From: Clostridiales bacterium
Lineage (GTDB): Bacteria; Bacillota; Clostridia; Oscillospirales; Oscillospiraceae
DNA: 9,493 nucleotides
Assembly: GCA_003522945.1 (NCBI GenBank)
Contig: DPHR01000112.1
Coordinates: 3,808 to 13,300 of the forward strand
Direction: 5' to 3'
Shown: in pieces, positions 6,097 through 9,493 of the stretch
Position numbering within the stretch: the first letter of the stretch is position 1
Layout: every line of letters starts with the position of its first letter
Notes under the pieces: generated by a model
The model's input: only the letters and a program-made list of their open reading frames with translations
Told to the model about the DNA's origin: nothing
Database searches by the model: none
Position numbers and translations under genes: made by a program

Positions 6097-7347
6097 ATGG
6101 AAGAAAAAAAGAATGTTACTGTAGAGACCACCGCGGACGAATACAGTAAGACTGCCGTTCCTTCGACCGCTCGCAAATCCTTCCTTTCCGTGCTCATCAT
6201 TTCCCTCGGCTATGTGTTCGTCGTTACGAGCATGCAGGCTGGCAGCGTCATCGGCGTCAGCCTCTCCTTCAACAGCATGGTCTGGGCCGTTCTGGTATCC
6301 AGCGCCATCCTCACCGTTCTGAGCTGCATCATGGGCGTCATCGCCGCTAAGAGCGGCCTGAGCTTCGGTCTCATGGCCCGCTACAGCTTCGGCCAGGTCG
6401 GCACATGGGTGCCGGTGCTGATCGTGGCTATCACCACCATCGGCTGGTTCTCCATCGACGCTTACCTCATCGGCGACTCCGCGCACCGTCTCTTCTCCTG
6501 GATGCCCACGATCCTCATCTGCATCCTCGCCGGTATCGGCATGACCATCACCGCCTCCAAGGGCACCAAGTGGATGAACATGCTCTCCAACATCGCCGTG
6601 CCCATCGTCCTGATCTTCGGCTTCATCTCCATCATCCGCGCGTTCAACGACGTCGGCGGCGTTGCCGGCATCAATGCTCTTGTCAAGGAAGACTCCATCA
6701 CCTTCGCGAAGGCCGTTGCTCTGGGCGTCGGCTCCTACGTTGTCGGCTCCGTTATGTTCACGCCCGACATCATGCGCTTTGCCAAGAACGCAAAGACCTC
6801 CATCATTGTTATGATCATCACGATCATGGTCGGTAACTCCTTCATGGTGTTCTTCGGCGCCATCGGCTCCGTTGTTTACGGCGATCCCGACATCATGGGT
6901 GTTCTCGCGCTGCAGGGTCTTCTGGCCCCGGCGTTCATCGTCATGGTCCTCAACATCTGGTCCACCGCTCAGGGCTGCGTCTACTCCGGCTCCATGAGCC
7001 TCAGCTCCGTCATCAAGGTTCCCCGCAACAAGCTGACCCTCGTGTTCGGTCTTGTCGGCACCATCCTCGGCTGCGTTGGTTTCTACAACCTGTTCGGCAG
7101 CTACATCAACTTCCTCTCCAGCACCGTGCCTCCCATCGTCGGCATCGTGTTCGCGGACTTCCTCACCAAGTACAACCACGGCTACACCGATCTGGATTCC
7201 CTGCCCCGCGCTGATATCGGCGGCTTCGTGTCTTGGGCTGTCGGCGTTGCTGTCACCTTCATCCCCGTTCTCCTGCCCTCCATCAACTGCGTCGTCGTGG
7301 CTTTCCTCGTGAAGGTCATCTTCAACAAGGTCGGCAAGAAGCAGTAA
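6097..7347 (+). CDS. NCS1 family permease, cytosine permease (CodB)-like
   Basis: This 416-residue membrane protein has about 12 hydrophobic segments, the same size as E. coli CodB. NCS1 landmarks appear in order: PSTARKS before the first membrane segment (22-28), ARYSFGQVGTWVP (94-106), IGWFSIDAYLIG (115-126), FTPDIMRFAKN (221-231), NIWSTAQGCVYSGS (286-299) and PPIVGIVFADFL (345-356). NCS1 proteins import nucleobases and related ring compounds such as cytosine, uracil, allantoin or hydantoins with H+ or Na+. The substrate-loop segment differs from CodB (AQGCVYS where CodB has a TNDNALY-like run), so cytosine itself is not assured. Alanine, valine and glycine codons favour GCT/GCC, GTT/GTC and GGC more than neighbouring genes, as in strongly expressed genes. 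It is the first gene of a likely operon with two amide-hydrolase-fold genes, suggesting uptake of their substrate. Confidence 0.9.
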   Translation: MEEKKNVTVETTADEYSKTAVPSTARKSFLSVLIISLGYVFVVTSMQAGSVIGVSLSFNSMVWAVLVSSAILTVLSCIMGVIAAKSGLSFGLMARYSFGQVGTWVPVLIVAITTIGWFSIDAYLIGDSAHRLFSWMPTILICILAGIGMTITASKGTKWMNMLSNIAVPIVLIFGFISIIRAFNDVGGVAGINALVKEDSITFAKAVALGVGSYVVGSVMFTPDIMRFAKNAKTSIIVMIITIMVGNSFMVFFGAIGSVVYGDPDIMGVLALQGLLAPAFIVMVLNIWSTAQGCVYSGSMSLSSVIKVPRNKLTLVFGLVGTILGCVGFYNLFGSYINFLSSTVPPIVGIVFADFLTKYNHGYTDLDSLPRADIGGFVSWAVGVAVTFIPVLLPSINCVVVAFLVKVIFNKVGKKQ

Positions 7348-7380
7348 ATCCATTGGCCCCACGGCGGGCCATGCCTCCCG

Positions 7381-7406
7381 CGGGAGCATCCTTCGGGATG
7401 CTCCCG
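7381..7406 (+). terminator. UUCG-capped intercistronic hairpin, partial terminator or RNA stabiliser
   Basis: A perfect 11-bp stem, CGGGAGCATCC (7381-7391) with GGATGCTCCCG (7396-7406), is closed by the very stable C(UUCG)G tetraloop. It begins 34 nt after the permease stop. The tail is only TTTGAAATAT, so termination would be incomplete. It probably lets some transcripts end or be processed here, raising permease mRNA relative to the regulator downstream. Confidence 0.6.
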
Positions 7407-7444
7407 TTTGAAATATCCCACCGTCACGGAAAGGAGCGCGCTGC

Positions 7445-8353
7445 ATGATAACGATAAAAAAAGCGGCTTCCCTCACCGGACTGAGCGTGAAAGCTATCCG
7501 ACTCTACGAAAGCCGCGGCCTTCTGCCGAAGCCGGAGCGCACCGATGCCGGATACCGGATGTATTCGGAATCGGACATCGCGCGTCTGCAGCAGATCCGT
7601 TATTTCCGCGAGATGAAATTCCCCCTGACGGAAATCGCCGCGCTGCTCGACGCATCCACCGAAGAAGTGCAGAAAGCCATGATCCGCCAGCAGGCGGAGG
7701 TGGACCGCATACTGGAAGAGTATAAGTGCGCGCAGATGCTCTTGCAGTCTCTCCTGCCGGAGGATATCGATGCCGCGGCGCTTTCCTCCGCGCCGGATGT
7801 GTGCCGTCCGGCCATCGTCGCGATCGATCTTCAGAACGACATTCTCGAAGGCGGCGCGCTTGCCTGCGGGCGCATCCATCTCATTCTTCCGCAGCTCAAA
7901 AAGCTCTTTGCCCGCGCGCGGCAGATGGGCGTTCCGGTCATTTACGTCTGCGACCGGCATTATAAGAACGATCCGGAGCTGCAGCTCTGGAACAATCATA
8001 TGATGGCCGGCTCCTACGGCGTGCAGATCATCGACGAGGTAAAGCCCGATCCGGCCGACTTCGTTGTCTACAAAAACCGGTTCAACGGCTTCGTCAACAC
8101 GACGCTCGAAAAAAAGCTCCGCCAGATGCAGATCAACACTGTCATCATGACGGGCTGGCGCTCGGACGTGTGCGTGGCGCAGACGGCGATCGAAGCGTTT
8201 TACCGCGGCTTCCGCGTCGCTGTTGCGGACGACGGCGTAAACTCCACCACCGAGGCGGAGCACCGGCAGGGAATGCAGCTTCTCGCGATCAACTACAACT
8301 TTGACTTTTACCCGTGCGAAACGATCCTCGAAAACCTGCTGCAGCAGGAGTGA
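7445..8353 (+). CDS. MerR-type regulator fused to an isochorismatase-like cysteine hydrolase
   Basis: The 302-residue protein joins two domains in one uninterrupted frame. Residues 1-70 are a MerR DNA-binding domain: ITIKKAASLTGLSVKAIRLYESRGLL is followed by RTDAGYRMYSESDIARLQQI. Residues 72-104 form the usual dimerising coiled coil. In place of a standard effector domain, residues 122-300 form an isochorismatase-like cysteine hydrolase with the triad intact: D128 in AIDLQND, K210 in VVYKNRF and C243 in SDVCV. This family cleaves C-N bonds in amides such as carbamoyl compounds, nicotinamide or biuret. The metal-binding Asp-His-His set of nicotinamidases is not evident. AAGGAG lies 8 nt before the ATG. 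The gene lies between a permease and another cysteine hydrolase, so the fused domain may bind or destroy the pathway substrate as the inducer signal. Both domain calls are firm; the regulatory role and the retained activity are inferred. Confidence 0.9.
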   Translation: MITIKKAASLTGLSVKAIRLYESRGLLPKPERTDAGYRMYSESDIARLQQIRYFREMKFPLTEIAALLDASTEEVQKAMIRQQAEVDRILEEYKCAQMLLQSLLPEDIDAAALSSAPDVCRPAIVAIDLQNDILEGGALACGRIHLILPQLKKLFARARQMGVPVIYVCDRHYKNDPELQLWNNHMMAGSYGVQIIDEVKPDPADFVVYKNRFNGFVNTTLEKKLRQMQINTVIMTGWRSDVCVAQTAIEAFYRGFRVAVADDGVNSTTEAEHRQGMQLLAINYNFDFYPCETILENLLQQE

Positions 8354-8407
8354 ACGCACGTCCTTATTTGATTTAAGTAAACCCATACAAAATGGAGGAA
8401 AAATACT

Positions 8408-9067
8408 ATGGCTAGATATTGGGAGTGGGACGCTCCTTTCACGATCCACCCGGAAGAGACCGCCCTGCTGATCATTGATATGCAGACCGGCTTCACCCAG
8501 CCCGACGGTCCGCTCTACACGCCGCAGTCCGCCGAGCAGCTGCCCACCATCGCCGATCTCAAAAAGTTCTGCAACGAAAAGGGCATCCCCGTGTTTATGT
8601 CCATCTTCGCGCAGGATGTGGATTTCCACAACGATCATTACTGGTTCCGCAATAAGCAGCGCGGCCTTCTCACCGAGGACGGCGACGTCAAGTTCAAGCC
8701 CGGCTCCCCGGAGTGCCAGATCGATCCGGCGCTTGCGCCCGTCGAAGGCGACACCGTATTTCCGAAGTACACCTACTCCTGCTTCTCCCACACGGAGCTC
8801 GAAACGTGGCTGAAGAAAAAGCGCATCCGCACGCTTATCATCTGCGGCACGGTAACGAACTGGTGCGTGGACAGCACGATCCGCGAGGCCTATCATAAGG
8901 ACTACAACGTTGTCGCCGTGGCCGACGGCATCAGCTCCTACGACCACTGCGGCCGCACGGCAAACGACTGGAACACCGCCATGTTTGATCTCTGGGCGGA
9001 AATGTTCGGCCGCGTGATGACCGCCGAGCAGGTCAAAACCGAGATCGAAGCCGCCTCGGGCAAGTGA
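8408..9067 (+). CDS. Isochorismatase-family cysteine hydrolase (amidohydrolase)
   Basis: The 219-residue cytoplasmic enzyme has the complete isochorismatase-like triad: D24 in LLIIDMQTGF, K120 in FPKYTYSCF and C153 in TVTNWCVDSTIREA, with the conserved VADG segment after it (171-174). Such enzymes hydrolyse an amide through a cysteine acyl intermediate, releasing ammonia or a carbamoyl group. The NWCVDSTIREA stretch and a longer insert between D24 and K120 resemble ureide, biuret and N-carbamoylsarcosine-type amidohydrolases more than nicotinamidases, but the substrate is not determined by this. The ATG follows GGAGG (8394-8398) by 9 nt. The gene begins 54 bp after the MerR-hydrolase fusion with no clear promoter in the gap, so it is probably the last gene of the permease operon. 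A strong terminator follows at 9110. Confidence 0.9.
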   Translation: MARYWEWDAPFTIHPEETALLIIDMQTGFTQPDGPLYTPQSAEQLPTIADLKKFCNEKGIPVFMSIFAQDVDFHNDHYWFRNKQRGLLTEDGDVKFKPGSPECQIDPALAPVEGDTVFPKYTYSCFSHTELETWLKKKRIRTLIICGTVTNWCVDSTIREAYHKDYNVVAVADGISSYDHCGRTANDWNTAMFDLWAEMFGRVMTAEQVKTEIEAASGK

Positions 9068-9109
9068 CCCATACATTTTAAATACCTACCCTCTCATCCT
9101 CTCTTTTTG

Positions 9110-9134
9110 CCCCGCCGGAAACGGCGGGGTTTTT
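9110..9134 (+). terminator. Intrinsic terminator ending the permease-hydrolase operon
   Basis: A perfect 8-bp GC stem, CCCCGCCG (9110-9117) with CGGCGGGG (9122-9129), has a GAAA tetraloop and is followed directly by five T residues. It lies 42 nt after the hydrolase stop codon. Confidence 0.95.
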
Positions 9135-9141
9135 ATATTGC

Positions 9142-9170
9142 TTGCAATTTGGAGCGAAACAGGGTACTAT
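9142..9170 (+). promoter_or_regulatory. Promoter of the RNA methyltransferase gene
   Basis: TTGCAA (9142-9147) and TACTAT (9165-9170) are separated by 17 bp, placing the start point near 9177 and leaving a leader of about 28 nt with a good Shine-Dalgarno site. The terminator just upstream separates this unit from the hydrolase operon. Confidence 0.7.
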
Positions 9171-9204
9171 CTTTCCGAATAGAGATCACATCGGAGGAAA
9201 TAAC

Positions 9205-9493
9205 ATGAAGCTCACTCTCTGCGCGCCGTGCCTGTTCGGGCTGGAAGGTCCGCTCGGCAACGAGCTGCGCCATATGGATATGGAAAATGTTGCGCCGGAA
9301 AACGGGCGCGTATACTTCACTGGCGACGAGAGCGCCGTCGCGCGCGCGAACATCCGCTCGCGCTTTGCCGAGCGCGTTCTGATCGTCCTCGGCCGGTTCC
9401 CGGCGCGCAGCTTCGACGAGCTCTTCGAGGGCGTGCGCGCGCTGCCGTGGGAGACTTTCATCCCTGCGGACGGCGCGTTCCCCGTCAAGGGCT
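9205..9493 (+). CDS. THUMP-domain SAM-dependent RNA methyltransferase, YpsC/RlmL-like (5' part)
   Basis: The first 96 codons are present and the gene runs off the right edge. The start is MKLTLCAPCLFGLEGPLGNEL, then ENGRVYFTGDESAVARANI (33-50), RFAERVLIVLGRFPARSFDELF (53-74) and PWETFIPADGAFPVKG at the end. This follows the N-terminal ferredoxin-like and THUMP region of Bacillus YpsC and the N-terminus of E. coli RlmL, which methylate 23S rRNA guanine N2; the catalytic Rossmann domain would lie outside the window. GGAGG (9193-9197) is 7 nt before the ATG. It has its own promoter and is probably unrelated to the hydrolase operon. The exact rRNA target is inferred only from the family. Confidence 0.88.
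   Translation, partial: MKLTLCAPCLFGLEGPLGNELRHMDMENVAPENGRVYFTGDESAVARANIRSRFAERVLIVLGRFPARSFDELFEGVRALPWETFIPADGAFPVKG

Noticed and set aside
5932..7476. Minus-strand open frame of 514 codons
   Set aside because: It is opposite the clearly recognisable NCS1 permease, and its Asp/Gly/His/Glu-rich product is a low-complexity mirror of that gene.
7802..8353. Nicotinamidase identity for the fused hydrolase domain
   Set aside because: The start resembles nicotinamidase (AIDLQND then EGGALA), but the Asp-His-His metal-binding set is not visible.
8354..8407. Separate promoter for the stand-alone hydrolase
   Set aside because: The gap is AT-rich and has TTGATT, but no acceptable -10 box lies 16-18 bp downstream.
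7424..9076. Minus-strand open frame of 550 codons
   Set aside because: It spans two genes and the gap between them on the other strand, without its own ribosome site or family motifs.

Overview
The window looks like chromosomal DNA from a GC-rich member of the Clostridia (Bacillota), probably near the Oscillospiraceae. The support is a lysine riboswitch with transcription attenuation, a HemZ-type radical SAM protein followed at once by a nucleoside-kinase-like gene, a YpsC-like THUMP RNA methyltransferase, and Gram-positive style promoters and Shine-Dalgarno sites. The taxon is an inference from gene content and composition, not from a marker gene.

Minus-strand half (103-5871). A vegetative-type promoter, a well-conserved lysine aptamer, an intrinsic terminator and a competing antiterminator pairing precede an NhaC-superfamily transporter at 103-1623. 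The gene is therefore best read as a lysine-repressed lysine transporter rather than a housekeeping Na+/H+ antiporter. To its right is a three-gene unit transcribed leftward from about 5838: hemZ (4338-5834), a P-loop uridine-kinase-like kinase (3397-4335, 2 nt after hemZ) and a MATE-family exporter (1954-3342). The predicted start point of this unit lies only about 3-5 nt before the hemZ ATG, which suggests a leaderless transcript.

Plus-strand half (5969-9493). A divergent promoter drives an NCS1-family (cytosine-permease-like) transporter at 6097-7347. Its leader contains several inverted repeats and a stem-loop that could hide the ribosome binding site. A UUCG-capped hairpin follows. Next is a MerR-type DNA-binding domain fused to an apparently active isochorismatase-like cysteine hydrolase (7445-8353), then a stand-alone cysteine hydrolase (8408-9067) and a strong terminator. 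I read these three genes as an import-and-hydrolysis module for a small amide or ureide (pyrimidine, hydantoin, carbamoyl or biuret type), controlled by a regulator whose sensory domain is itself a relative of the pathway enzyme. This is the most novel part of the window. The substrate cannot be read from the sequence.

The right edge holds a separate promoter and the first 96 codons of a THUMP-domain 23S rRNA methyltransferase-like gene. No tRNA, rRNA, CRISPR array, insertion sequence or phage gene is visible.
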